Origin: a virus
DNA: 26,780 nucleotides
IMG/VR virus record: IMGVR_UViG_3300030380_001482
Location: 1-26,780 of that record
Strand: one strand, 5' to 3'
A model generated the notes under the pieces. The model saw nothing but the letters and a program-made list of their open reading frames with translations. It had not been told where the DNA came from and ran no database searches. Below, one piece after another: positions 1 to 5,689 of this stretch (the first letter of the stretch is position 1; the number at the start of each line of letters is the position of its first letter). The position numbers and the translations under genes are program-made.

Positions 1-280
1 TTGCATTTTTTTCAAAATGTTTTTGTCTATCAACACTAGGCATATTAATAGGATCATTTAGTATCTGCTCTGTAGCATAACCAAATGTTTTAAATTCTAA
101 ATTTTCTAATGATGAAGTAAGATCAGATATTCTTTTTGTAAGAACTCTTTGTGCATCTTTTAACTTAACACACCCAGTGCTTTCTGCATTTATTACTACT
201 GACTCTCTGCCAAAACGCAGTGTGCCTTTTATGTAATAGTAGGGTGATCTTCCGTCTTTTCGCTTTTCAATTTTGAGCAT
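1..280 (-). CDS. int: Tyrosine recombinase (integrase), N-terminal part, cut by window edge
   Basis: The minus strand is open from an ATG at 280 to the window edge (93 codons, no stop). The start is supported by a strong ribosome site, AGGAGG, about ten bases upstream (291-296). The protein begins MLKIEKRKDGRSPYYYIKG, then GTLRFGRESVVINAESTG and a helical stretch. The pattern of YYYI-G-T-R, then STG, then a helix rich in Ala/Arg/Lys is typical of the arm-binding and core-binding N-terminus of phage integrases. The catalytic R-H-R-Y domain would lie beyond the left edge, so the class is inferred from the N-terminus only. It is the last visible gene of the leftward operon, and the excisionase-like gene overlaps its first 52 bases. 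It would catalyse integration into and excision from the host chromosome. Confidence 0.8.
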   Translation of the reverse strand, partial: MLKIEKRKDGRSPYYYIKGTLRFGRESVVINAESTGCVKLKDAQRVLTKRISDLTSSLENLEFKTFGYATEQILNDPINMPSVDRQKHFEKNA

Positions 281-459
281 AGTCCTAATACCTCCTTTAA
301 ATCAGTTTCAAAGCAATACCATTTGTTGCCCATGAAATTATTTATAATAGGATTTTTAGGATCTTTCATTCTTATCTCTTTTATATGATTTTGTATAGTC
401 CTTTCATGGCAATCAAAAATTTTTGCTATATCTTTGTATGTATATATTTTGTCTGTCAT
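229..459 (-). CDS. Excisionase-like helix-turn-helix protein
   Basis: 76 aa. The N-terminus (MTDKIYTYKDIAKIFDCHERTIQNHIKEI) reads as a small MerR/excisionase-type helix-turn-helix: 'YTYKDIAKIF' is the first helix, a short turn follows, and 'ERTIQNHIKEI' is the recognition helix. The middle (KWYCFETDLKEVL) fits the wing and closing helix of that fold. It starts with an ATGA overlap on the upstream 81-aa gene and its 3' end overlaps the integrase start by 52 bases, so the two are very likely co-translated. Small HTH proteins next to an integrase commonly act as recombination directionality factors. Here that role is inferred from position and fold. A plain transcriptional regulator is the alternative. 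Confidence 0.65.
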   Translation of the reverse strand: MTDKIYTYKDIAKIFDCHERTIQNHIKEIRMKDPKNPIINNFMGNKWYCFETDLKEVLGLCSKLKSEKTEDHPTIT

Positions 460-701
460 TGAACTTCCATATCTCTGATTGGTATAATTCTTAAAGGTGT
501 TTTATTTTTTCCCACATACATTACCTCACAACTAAAAGCCTTTTCTCTTGAAACTTTATAGGTGTTTGGATAAGTCAATTCACCTTGTTTGTTTTTGTGA
601 ACAATCTTTACTATTGTTCCTTCCTTCCCAATTTTTCTTTCTGCTATACCTACACTTCCTCCGTTCTTCCACATAGGCTCTCTTATCTCTACAGTGTTCA
701 T
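456..701 (-). CDS. Hypothetical protein, 81 aa
   Basis: I do not recognise this protein. It is basic and predicted mostly beta: residues 25-45 carry 'GKEGTIVKIVHKN' and then 'TYPNTYKVSREKAF', and the C-terminus 'PLRIIPIRDMEV' looks like a closing strand. Its beta-rich, Lys/Arg-rich make-up would suit a small nucleic-acid or protein-binding domain, but no family motif is visible. It is joined on both sides by four-base ATGA stop/start overlaps (698-701 and 456-459), so it is clearly an expressed member of the leftward early operon. Confidence 0.7.
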   Translation of the reverse strand: MNTVEIREPMWKNGGSVGIAERKIGKEGTIVKIVHKNKQGELTYPNTYKVSREKAFSCEVMYVGKNKTPLRIIPIRDMEVQ

Positions 702-1051
702 ACTTTTATTCCTTTCTCTTTAGTTGAAGTTTGCCAAGCTGATATGACTATCTGAGCATTTTCTCTTTTAATAAGATTGATAGTATCTGCTTTCATCTTA
801 GACTCTAATTTCTTCAGATACTTATCCCATTCATCACTAGCTCTTGCATTTCGGTCTTGCTTACTAGACTGTGCAACACCATTTTGTTCCTCTTTCAGTT
901 GAAGCTCTGCAAGTTTTTTTGCCTTCCATTCTTTCAACATTTCCTTATTGACTTTAGCCTGTACTACTTCCTCAACACTTTCTAATTCTATTAAGGCATC
1001 GCCAACCTTTTCCTCTAACTGATCTACAAGATTATTGGGAATGATCGCCAT
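698..1051 (-). CDS. Hypothetical helical protein, 117 aa
   Basis: Unrecognised. Almost the whole sequence is predicted helical and charged: residues 8-60 alternate hydrophobic residues with Glu/Lys (VDQLEEKVGDALIELESV, then KEMLKEWKAKKLAEL), typical of a coiled coil. A Ser/Asn/Arg-rich hinge follows near residues 62-72, then a second amphipathic helix (DEWDKYLKKLESKMKADT). The start ATG at 1051 lies 20 bases inside the end of the HNH gene and has GAGGAG upstream. Being sandwiched between an HNH nuclease and an excisionase-like gene suggests a recombination or DNA-processing accessory role, but the sequence itself gives no function. Confidence 0.65.
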   Translation of the reverse strand: MAIIPNNLVDQLEEKVGDALIELESVEEVVQAKVNKEMLKEWKAKKLAELQLKEEQNGVAQSSKQDRNARASDEWDKYLKKLESKMKADTINLIKRENAQIVISAWQTSTKEKGIKV

Positions 1052-1382
1052 TTGCGTATTTCTGCTCCTCTATTCTTACGATTTCTTTAAGATTTTTTAT
1101 GTAAAACTCATGGTTTACTTTTTTATCAACCTCTGCACAGTCATGGCATAATCGACAGAGGGGTATGATGTTTTCATAATAGTCAAGGTATTTACTAGAT
1201 CCCATGGCTCTATTACGATAATGATGAGAATCTTGGGCAAAGCCATTACAGTTTACACAAATTGCATCTTCAGGTATTTTCCAACCCCTACCTTTAAATA
1301 AATTCTTTGTATGTTCTCGCAATTCTAACATCTCCTCTCTTTCTTGTTCATCCAGAACCCATGATTTAAATGCTAGACTCAT
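1032..1382 (-). CDS. HNH endonuclease-like protein with zinc-binding cysteines
   Basis: 116 aa. The nuclease core is easy to read: CxxC at residues 42-45, the histidine pair in 'DSHHYRNRAMGSS' (His53/His54), Asn71 in 'ENIIPLC', and CRLCH at 76-80. The four cysteines would bind structural zinc, and H-N-H make the beta-beta-alpha-metal active site. Residues 1-38 are a charged helical N-terminus. Length and layout match small stand-alone phage HNH proteins, which serve in recombination (NinG-like role) or DNA packaging. Its place beside a RecB-type nuclease in the leftward early operon, far from terminase, favours recombination or DNA metabolism. It starts by an ATGA overlap with the upstream gene. 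Confidence 0.85.
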   Translation of the reverse strand: MSLAFKSWVLDEQEREEMLELREHTKNLFKGRGWKIPEDAICVNCNGFAQDSHHYRNRAMGSSKYLDYYENIIPLCRLCHDCAEVDKKVNHEFYIKNLKEIVRIEEQKYANGDHSQ

Positions 1383-1777
1383 TTTTTGCCATTAAAGTAA
1401 TCAGCTCTTGACTGATTGATAGCACAACTAATCGCTATGGCTCTTTTGTTTTCTTGATCTAGTTCTTTAAGATTCGGATATTCTTCCATCAAATCAAATG
1501 CACGATCAATCAACTGTAAGTTTTTCTCTATCTCACTTGTTTGTATGTTCGCACCATAATTAAAATCATTTTTTGGTTGTGTCTTTTGACCTTCAAATGG
1601 ATCATTTCTTCGTGGTTCATCATCTACAGGATATTTCTTTGGCATTTTTGCAATTACTGCCATTTGTTTTTCTGATGGTGTATACCCCCCATTAATACCT
1701 TTATCGTAAAAACTTTTTTCAAAGTCATTACATTCATCTCTGTTCACAAATTCTAGTGCCTCTTTCATTGTTGTCAT
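1379..1777 (-). CDS. Hypothetical protein, 132 aa
   Basis: The frame is open upstream to an ATG at 1861, but I place the start at the ATG at 1777. It follows the nuclease stop by one base and has AAAGGA about eight bases upstream inside the nuclease 3' end. The longer start would overlap that gene by 83 bases. The protein begins MTTMKEALEFVNRDE and contains 'GYTPSEKQMAVIAKMPKKY' near residues 25-45, a short helix-turn segment. A disordered Asn/Pro/Arg-rich linker then leads to a helical C-terminus (IEKNLQLIDRAFDLM). Phage proteins with the motif 'LS/TPSEKQM..I' often sit in ssDNA-annealing or nuclease operons. I do not assign a family. Confidence 0.65.
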   Translation of the reverse strand: MTTMKEALEFVNRDECNDFEKSFYDKGINGGYTPSEKQMAVIAKMPKKYPVDDEPRRNDPFEGQKTQPKNDFNYGANIQTSEIEKNLQLIDRAFDLMEEYPNLKELDQENKRAIAISCAINQSRADYFNGKK

Positions 1778-1778
1778 T

Positions 1779-2420
1779 TTAACTGTCCTTTCTAAAACAT
1801 TTTTCAATGATTGCATTATTGTCGTATGCCTCCCTAAATAATTTGAATTGATCCCAACCAAGTGCTAGTTGATCCCTTGTAAATTCTTTCAATTCAATTT
1901 TACTATTATTTTTTGGTAGTCTTACAATAATTCCTTTTTCAATTTGGATATTTTCATTTTCATGTATCAACCAACTGTAAGCTCCTAGTTGTATGATCGT
2001 ATCGGTGTAAATTCTTTTACCTGTTTTAAAGTCTATCAGAATATGATTACCCTCTTTATCTTTTACTAACAGATCAGGACAACCTCCATATTCATAAGAC
2101 TCACTGACCATTTGTTTTTCTGTCCAAACAATTTCATAACTTTGTTTATCCCACCATTCTGTAAATTTATTAAAAGCCTTTTGAACTTTCTTATCATCAG
2201 GTATTTCATAATCTAATCCTAGAATATGTTTCTCAGCAAGATCATGAACATTTGTGCCTTGCTCACCAGCTTTGTCTCTTTCTTGACGATAGTCTTTTCC
2301 TTCTTTACCTAAGTTCCATGCCCAATGTATTAATGCACTAGAGTTTTTAAATGCACCAATGACAGTAGTCGTGCCGACTACTAACTGACCACTATCTAGC
2401 TTGTATGTTCCTGTTGGCAT
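1779..2420 (-). CDS. PD-(D/E)XK nuclease, RecB/Cas4-type
   Basis: 213 aa. The order of motifs fits the RecB/Cas4-like exonuclease family: GTNVH (His59) in a helical N-terminal part, GGCPD with Asp116, the catalytic 'LIDFKTGK' (Asp130 and Lys132), then QLGAY (Gln144, Tyr148). These would coordinate Mg2+ and cut DNA ends processively or trim them for recombination. There is no helicase domain and no obvious iron-sulphur cysteine set, so it is closer to phage stand-alone exonucleases than to Cas4. It starts with MPTG at 2420, 29 bases inside the preceding 42-aa ORF, so translation is probably coupled. With the HNH protein it forms the recombination part of the leftward operon. Confidence 0.85.
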   Translation of the reverse strand: MPTGTYKLDSGQLVVGTTTVIGAFKNSSALIHWAWNLGKEGKDYRQERDKAGEQGTNVHDLAEKHILGLDYEIPDDKKVQKAFNKFTEWWDKQSYEIVWTEKQMVSESYEYGGCPDLLVKDKEGNHILIDFKTGKRIYTDTIIQLGAYSWLIHENENIQIEKGIIVRLPKNNSKIELKEFTRDQLALGWDQFKLFREAYDNNAIIEKCFRKDS

Positions 2421-2520
2421 CTTTTAATCTTTGTTGTAATTTTTGTGATGCTTTATCAAAGCGTTGCACAACCTTTATAAATCTTTGAATATCTATTTTT
2501 TCTTTTGGATTTTTTTTCAT
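2392..2520 (-). CDS. Small basic helical peptide, 42 aa
   Basis: A 42-codon ORF read directly from the bases: ATG at 2520, stop TAG at 2392-2394, with AAAGGAAG five to six bases upstream of the start. The product begins MKKNPKEKIDIQRFIK and continues as one amphipathic helix (VVQRFDKASQKLQQRLKDA). It bridges the 62-aa gene upstream and the nuclease downstream, overlapping the latter by 29 bases in another frame. The good ribosome site and its exact fill of the gap argue that it is real. Its function is unknown. It may act mainly as a translational lead-in for the nuclease. Confidence 0.6.
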   Translation of the reverse strand: MKKNPKEKIDIQRFIKVVQRFDKASQKLQQRLKDANRNIQAR

Positions 2521-2544
2521 CTCGCTTCCTTTCAACATGGCAGA

Positions 2545-2733
2545 CTATGTTGCAGAAGTATTTTTGATGTGCAACCAAATCAGTTTTTTACCTAATTTGG
2601 ACAATGAGAAATTACTTATTCGTTTTTTGCAATCTAATTGGACTTTTGCTTCTCTTTTAGATAACTTTGAAATATCGCAGTCTTGCGGAGACAATTTAGA
2701 TTTTCCTAAATGAGAATATTTATAATCTGCCAT
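2545..2733 (-). CDS. Hypothetical basic protein, 62 aa, first gene of leftward operon
   Basis: Starts MADYKYSHLGKSKLSPQDCD. The sequence is lysine/serine-rich and repeats a short pattern of Leu-(Gly/Ser)-Lys (LGKSKLS, ISKLSKRE, LSKLGKKL). No known family is recognised. It is the first gene transcribed leftward from the immunity region, about 40 bases from the operator-like repeat at 2773-2790. That is the position that phages of lambda type use for early regulators such as antiterminators. The basic, small character would fit an RNA- or polymerase-binding protein, but this is inference from position only. Confidence 0.6.
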   Translation of the reverse strand: MADYKYSHLGKSKLSPQDCDISKLSKREAKVQLDCKKRISNFSLSKLGKKLIWLHIKNTSAT

Positions 2734-2772
2734 AAGCAGAAAATAATTGATAATTTTACAAAAAGCAAGAAA

Positions 2773-2790
2773 AATTTGCAGTTTGAGGAA
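2773..2790. promoter_or_regulatory. Operator-like repeat, left copy
   Basis: The 18-base element AATTTGCAGTTTGAGGAA lies just past the repressor stop codon and upstream of the leftward operon. It matches the copy at 3423-3440 at 15 of 18 positions (consensus AATTTGCANNWTGAGGAA). Around it AAATTT (2772-2777) and AAATTT (2789-2794) form a weak dyad. Two copies flanking a repressor gene, one before each divergent early operon, is the layout of left and right operators. Confidence 0.5.
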
Positions 2791-2792
2791 AT

Positions 2793-3386
2793 TTAATATT
2801 CGCCTTGTATTTTGTGTAAATTTGAGTGTTTTAAATAATATATACTAACGATAGGATAACAAACATCATAAGAAATTCTAGAGGTTTTGGTTGTATGAAC
2901 ATTATATACTTCAGCAGATTTTTTTGTTTCTTTAACAATAGAACCTAATAAATTTTGTTTTTTTGATTTTATATAACAATAACTATTAATAATGTTTGTA
3001 TTTTTACAAGAGTTTTTAGGGTTATAAAAAAATACTACTTCTTGTTGTTGTTGAAAAAGTGCATAACAATTTGAACTTGCAATATCATTATCAGCTATAC
3101 AAATATCTATTTCATTTTCCCTTCTCATTCTTACAGATCCATCTAATTCAACATATCCAACAACAGGATATTTAATAATATTGTCATCTAATAATTTTAT
3201 GTACGGAACATCTAGACTTTCACCATATTTTTTTGCGTGTTCAATGCTCATTTTTCTGTGACCAGTTAAATGTAAACTAACAGTGGATTTATCTATTCCT
3301 GTTAATTTTGATAAAGCTAATCCAGTTCCTTTAGTTAATCCCTTTAATTGTGCATATTTACGCAAATTTTCATTCATGTAAGTCAT
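2793..3386 (-). CDS. CI-like phage repressor (HTH plus degenerate S24-like C-terminus)
   Basis: 197 aa. Residues about 5-50 form an XRE-type helix-turn-helix: 'LSKLTGIDKSTVSLHLTGHRKM' is a typical helix, turn and recognition helix. The C-terminal half has the strand pattern of LexA/CI dimerisation domains, opening with 'YPVVGYVELDG' and closing with 'CYPIVSIYYLK'. I do not see the G-D-S-M serine motif or the catalytic lysine region of self-cleaving S24 peptidases. It probably dimerises without RecA-driven autocleavage. The gene faces away from the rightward early operon and lies between two operator-like repeats. Start: ATG at 3386, with in-frame ATGs also at 3377 and 3371. No clear ribosome site is present, so the message could be leaderless. 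Confidence 0.8.
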   Translation of the reverse strand: MTYMNENLRKYAQLKGLTKGTGLALSKLTGIDKSTVSLHLTGHRKMSIEHAKKYGESLDVPYIKLLDDNIIKYPVVGYVELDGSVRMRRENEIDICIADNDIASSNCYALFQQQQEVVFFYNPKNSCKNTNIINSYCYIKSKKQNLLGSIVKETKKSAEVYNVHTTKTSRISYDVCYPIVSIYYLKHSNLHKIQGEY

Positions 3387-3396
3387 GTGCCATATA

Positions 3397-3424
3397 TTGA
3401 AAGTTTAGTCAAATGATATATTAA
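3397..3424 (+). promoter_or_regulatory. Candidate rightward early promoter
   Basis: TTGAAA (3397-3402, one mismatch to TTGACA), a 16-base spacer and TATTAA (3419-3424, two mismatches to TATAAT). It points into the gene starting at 3462. The operator-like repeat at 3423-3440 overlaps the -10 element and would cover the transcription start, which fits repression by the adjacent repressor. In such AT-rich DNA weak matches are frequent, so confidence is limited. Confidence 0.35.
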
Positions 3425-3440
3425 TTTGCAAAATGAGGAA
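3423..3440. promoter_or_regulatory. Operator-like repeat, right copy
   Basis: AATTTGCAAAATGAGGAA, the second copy of the element at 2773-2790, in the same orientation. It lies 22 bases upstream of the GTG start at 3462 and overlaps the end of the candidate -10 box, as a right operator should. Confidence 0.5.
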
Positions 3441-3461
3441 TAATTAGGTAAAGATAGAAAT

Positions 3462-3761
3462 GTGGCTTTTTACAAAGAATTGTTATTTGAAAGAGACATA
3501 GAAAGATACAGGGAAATAAGATTTTTACTTTGTGTATATGATACTTACAAGCAATACATTAAAATTTGTAAAGAGAATCATATTGAATTTTGGAATATGG
3601 AAAACATTATTTGGGAGTCAGCACTAATTGAATACGGAGCAAAACCAAAACAAATGCCCAACTTGCAACAGGTTAAATATTTCAACAGATTATTTGCCGA
3701 CAGAACAAGAAAGGAAGATCATAGATTATATAATGAAGTTCCAATTAAAAAATATGCGTAG
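3462..3761 (+). CDS. Hypothetical early protein, 99 aa
   Basis: GTG start at 3462, with AGGT (3446-3449) upstream as a weak ribosome site. The protein is helical and rich in Arg, Lys and Tyr (ERDIERYREIRFLLCVYDTY at residues 10-29). No family is recognised. It is first in the rightward early operon, where lambda-like phages keep Cro-type regulators, but there is no clear helix-turn-helix. The last 134 bases overlap the LexA-like gene in another frame. The tail after about residue 56 may therefore be constrained by, or be an artefact of, that second reading. Confidence 0.55.
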   Translation: MAFYKELLFERDIERYREIRFLLCVYDTYKQYIKICKENHIEFWNMENIIWESALIEYGAKPKQMPNLQQVKYFNRLFADRTRKEDHRLYNEVPIKKYA

Positions 3762-3906
3762 TCCAAGTTATAGAGATATGGCAAAACATATAGGCGTAAA
3801 GACAACTAACTCTATTCATAAATATTTGTATAGACTTAAAGAAAATGGTTTTGTAGATTTTACTCCTGCTATGAAAAATTCAGTGAGGGTAATAAAGCAT
3901 GATTGA
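3628..3906 (+). CDS. Stand-alone LexA-type winged-helix DNA-binding protein
   Basis: 92 aa from a TTG at 3628, placed directly after an in-frame TAA. An ATG at 3732 would cut off the first helix. Residues 23-90 align by eye with the LexA N-terminal domain: 'LPTEQERKIIDYI' (helix 1), 'SPSYRDMAKHIGV' (helix 2), 'SIHKYLYRLKENGFVDF' (recognition helix and wing) and a final strand 'SVRVI'. There is no peptidase domain, so it cannot self-cleave. A CPTC pair near residues 10-13 precedes the domain. It ends eight bases into the DUF1376 gene. It may be a Cro-like or SOS-box-binding regulator of the early region. The role is inferred from domain and position. Confidence 0.7.
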   Translation: MNTEQNQNKCPTCNRLNISTDYLPTEQERKIIDYIMKFQLKNMRSPSYRDMAKHIGVKTTNSIHKYLYRLKENGFVDFTPAMKNSVRVIKHD

Positions 3907-4717
3907 TAAACTACCTGCTATGTATTTCTTTCCAAATGATTACATAGCTTCTACTAGATCATTAACAATGGCACAGAGAGGTATTTACACAGACCTTTTA
4001 TTTTTTAGCCACACAATGAATGGCAAAGGTTTACCTTGTGATATTAATGAACTTTGCAAACTAATATTTCAAATGACATTTGATTTGGAAGAAATGGAGC
4101 AAAACAGGGCTGATCTCATATATGTTTTAGAAAAAAAGTTTTATATTGAGAATGATCGCTACTTTAATAAAAGGCAACAAATTGAATTTGTAAAGGGTAT
4201 TGAACTGTCTAATAAGAGAAGTCTTGCTAGAAAAAAGTCTAAAGAAAAATTTGATAGCGTTTTGTCAGATCAAATTGATGTCTCCTTAGATAAAGATACA
4301 GATACAGATAAATATTTTAATAATAATATATGGTCTAAGCTAAAAGTAAAAAGAGGATCAAAAAAACTAGCTTTTGATAAGTGGTTTAAAATTAAAGATA
4401 CTATTGATAGTGATTTAATTGTTAATAAATTTAACAACCTTTGCAAAGAAACAAGTGATAATATTTATGTTCCTCACTTTGCTACTTGGTTAAATCAAGA
4501 ACGCTTTAATGACGAGGACATTTTCAGCATTGATAACTTTAAAAAGACTCACAATATTACTGCTAACTTTTTAGAAGAAAAAGATAACCTATTATATTTT
4601 ACCACTAAAGAAAGTTTTGGTGTGATGGATTGGTGTTATGACAAGCAAGGTAATATGATTAGTCAAAAAGATTTGAATGGCAAAAAAGAAAAAGAAACAG
4701 AAAAAAAAGAAATCTGA
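3899..4717 (+). CDS. DUF1376 (YdaU-like) replication-region protein
   Basis: 272 aa. The N-terminal 100 residues carry the DUF1376 signature: 'LPAMYFFPNDYIAST' then 'LTMAQRGIYTDLLFFSH' and 'LPCDINELCKLI', followed by the 'FYIENDRYFNKRQQ' segment. This domain is winged-helix-like and is common in phage replication operons at the place of an initiator. An Asp/Lys linker (about 120-145) leads to a C-terminal part 'IWSKLKVKRGSKKLAFDKW' and 'YVPHFATWLNQERFND', which resembles the C-terminus of phage replication initiator or helicase-loader proteins. It most likely helps start phage DNA replication at the host's expense. It overlaps the previous gene by 8 bases and the next one by 41. Confidence 0.8.
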   Translation: MIDKLPAMYFFPNDYIASTRSLTMAQRGIYTDLLFFSHTMNGKGLPCDINELCKLIFQMTFDLEEMEQNRADLIYVLEKKFYIENDRYFNKRQQIEFVKGIELSNKRSLARKKSKEKFDSVLSDQIDVSLDKDTDTDKYFNNNIWSKLKVKRGSKKLAFDKWFKIKDTIDSDLIVNKFNNLCKETSDNIYVPHFATWLNQERFNDEDIFSIDNFKKTHNITANFLEEKDNLLYFTTKESFGVMDWCYDKQGNMISQKDLNGKKEKETEKKEI

Positions 4718-5210
4718 ACCTATCCAATTAGAGGAAATGGATAGAGGTGGGCAGCCGATATTAACTATTGACGGACAACTATATAGACTTCCAGATATGC
4801 GTAAAATGCGTCAAGGATTAAAGCATATTTATTGTGAAATAAATTCAAATTTACAAAATTACTATTTTCGCAACCTCTTATGTCCACAAGATACTAGAAT
4901 AAATGCTATGCGTTTTGTTGCAGGTGAAAAACTTGAAGCTCTTGCAGTTTATTCTGGTTTACAAAGAAGCACGACTTTCAATTGGGATAGATTAGAGGGT
5001 ATTCCAATGGGTAATTCCTTAGAGATTATGAACATAAATGGCTTTGATGCTCACGACCAGTTCAATAAAGCATTTCTATCAATCCCATATAATTTAAGAT
5101 CATTAACATTCAATCTTATAGTAAACGACCAACCAGTAGGCAGACGCAAGGGTATGGAAAATTTAAAGGAAAGCCTTGATTGTTTAAGAGATTTCTTTAA
5201 AATAGGTTAG
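4677..5210 (+). CDS. Hypothetical protein with polylysine N-terminus, 177 aa
   Basis: Begins MAKKKKKQKKKK, a disordered strongly basic tail, then a beta element 'PILTIDGQLYRLPD' and a helical body. The C-terminal part (AFLSIPYNLRSLTFNLIVND then RRKGMENLKESLDCLRDFF) has the layout of the DUF6456 domain found in alphaproteobacterial regulators and phage proteins: a helix, a short basic turn with RRKG, and a final helix ending in F-F or H-Y. That similarity is by eye and uncertain. It is the last gene of the rightward early operon. The basic tail suits DNA binding, and a late-gene regulator or replication factor are both possible. Its first 41 bases overlap the DUF1376 gene. Confidence 0.6.
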   Translation: MAKKKKKQKKKKSEPIQLEEMDRGGQPILTIDGQLYRLPDMRKMRQGLKHIYCEINSNLQNYYFRNLLCPQDTRINAMRFVAGEKLEALAVYSGLQRSTTFNWDRLEGIPMGNSLEIMNINGFDAHDQFNKAFLSIPYNLRSLTFNLIVNDQPVGRRKGMENLKESLDCLRDFFKIG

Positions 5211-5251
5211 CCCTCATTTCTTTGCAGTCATGCAACTCGCTTTCTGAGGGC
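5210..5251. terminator. Nested stem-loop after the rightward early operon
   Basis: GCCCTCA (5210-5216) pairs with TGAGGGC (5245-5251). Inside, TTGCA (5222-5226) pairs with TGCAA (5231-5235) around a GTCA loop. It begins at the last base of the stop codon of the 177-aa gene. No T-run follows, so a classic intrinsic terminator is not certain. A Rho-dependent end, an antiterminator target or a 3' protective structure would also fit. Confidence 0.5.
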
Positions 5252-5268
5252 ATCTTATATCACTAATT

Positions 5269-5287
5269 TGTTCTATCACTGTTCTAT
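5269..5287. repeat. Pair of TGTTCTAT direct repeats in helical phase
   Basis: TGTTCTAT occurs at 5269-5276 and again at 5280-5287, a period of 11 bases or about one DNA turn. It lies in the 187-base gap between the rightward operon and the gene at 5398, where I find no other gene. Such phasing is common in protein-binding sites but two copies may be chance. Confidence 0.3.
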
Positions 5288-5397
5288 TTCATTATTGGAT
5301 CGTAAATGTTAGTCATTTTATAAAGTGGTGAATTTTCACTAAATCTCAAATAAACATCAAAATAATTCTTGTTTGTTTATATTTTTCTTTTTAATTT

Positions 5398-5649
5398 ATG
5401 GTAAACATGATGAAAAAATCTAATAAAAAATCTAAAAAATCATCTAATGATGAACTACTAGACAAAGACATAAGATGTAGTTTATTCATTCATAACGACC
5501 AAGATAATAACAACAATGTAATAGTCGTATTTCAGGGCTTTGATGATAAAGACGAATGTTTAAAGTTTGTTGAGAACTATAAAAGCGACTCAAAATCTTA
5601 TAGAGAAATAGATCAAGAACACTACGGATCATTGTTTACAATACATTAA
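5398..5649 (+). CDS. Hypothetical protein, 83 aa
   Basis: Starts MVNMMKKSNKKSKKSS, a basic disordered tail, followed by an acidic, probably alpha/beta part with a run of four Asn in 'DQDNNNNVIVVFQGF' (residues 35-49) and 'CLKFVENYK'. No family is recognised. ATGs at 5407 and 5410 are alternative starts. No clear ribosome site is visible for any of them, which lowers confidence. It stands alone on the plus strand, 187 bases after the early operon, and converges on the leftward cassette with a hairpin between them. Confidence 0.55.
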   Translation: MVNMMKKSNKKSKKSSNDELLDKDIRCSLFIHNDQDNNNNVIVVFQGFDDKDECLKFVENYKSDSKSYREIDQEHYGSLFTIH

Positions 5650-5675
5650 GGCAACCCAAGAATATCGGATTGCCT
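5649..5675. terminator. Hairpin between convergent genes
   Basis: AGGCAA (5649-5654) pairs with TTGCCT (5670-5675). After one C/A mismatch, CC/GG (5656-5657 with 5667-5668) extends the stem. It begins at the stop codon of the 83-aa gene and lies 15 bases from the ParB-like stop, so it could end transcripts from both sides. No long T-run is present on either strand. Confidence 0.5.
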
Positions 5676-5689
5676 AAAAATATTATAAT

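Noticed and set aside
5211-5397. Possible attP or tRNA remnant
   Set aside because: The stem-loop does not fold as a tRNA arm set, no CCA-end or T-arm sequence is present, and the integrase lies at the other side of the window, so attP is expected beyond the left edge.
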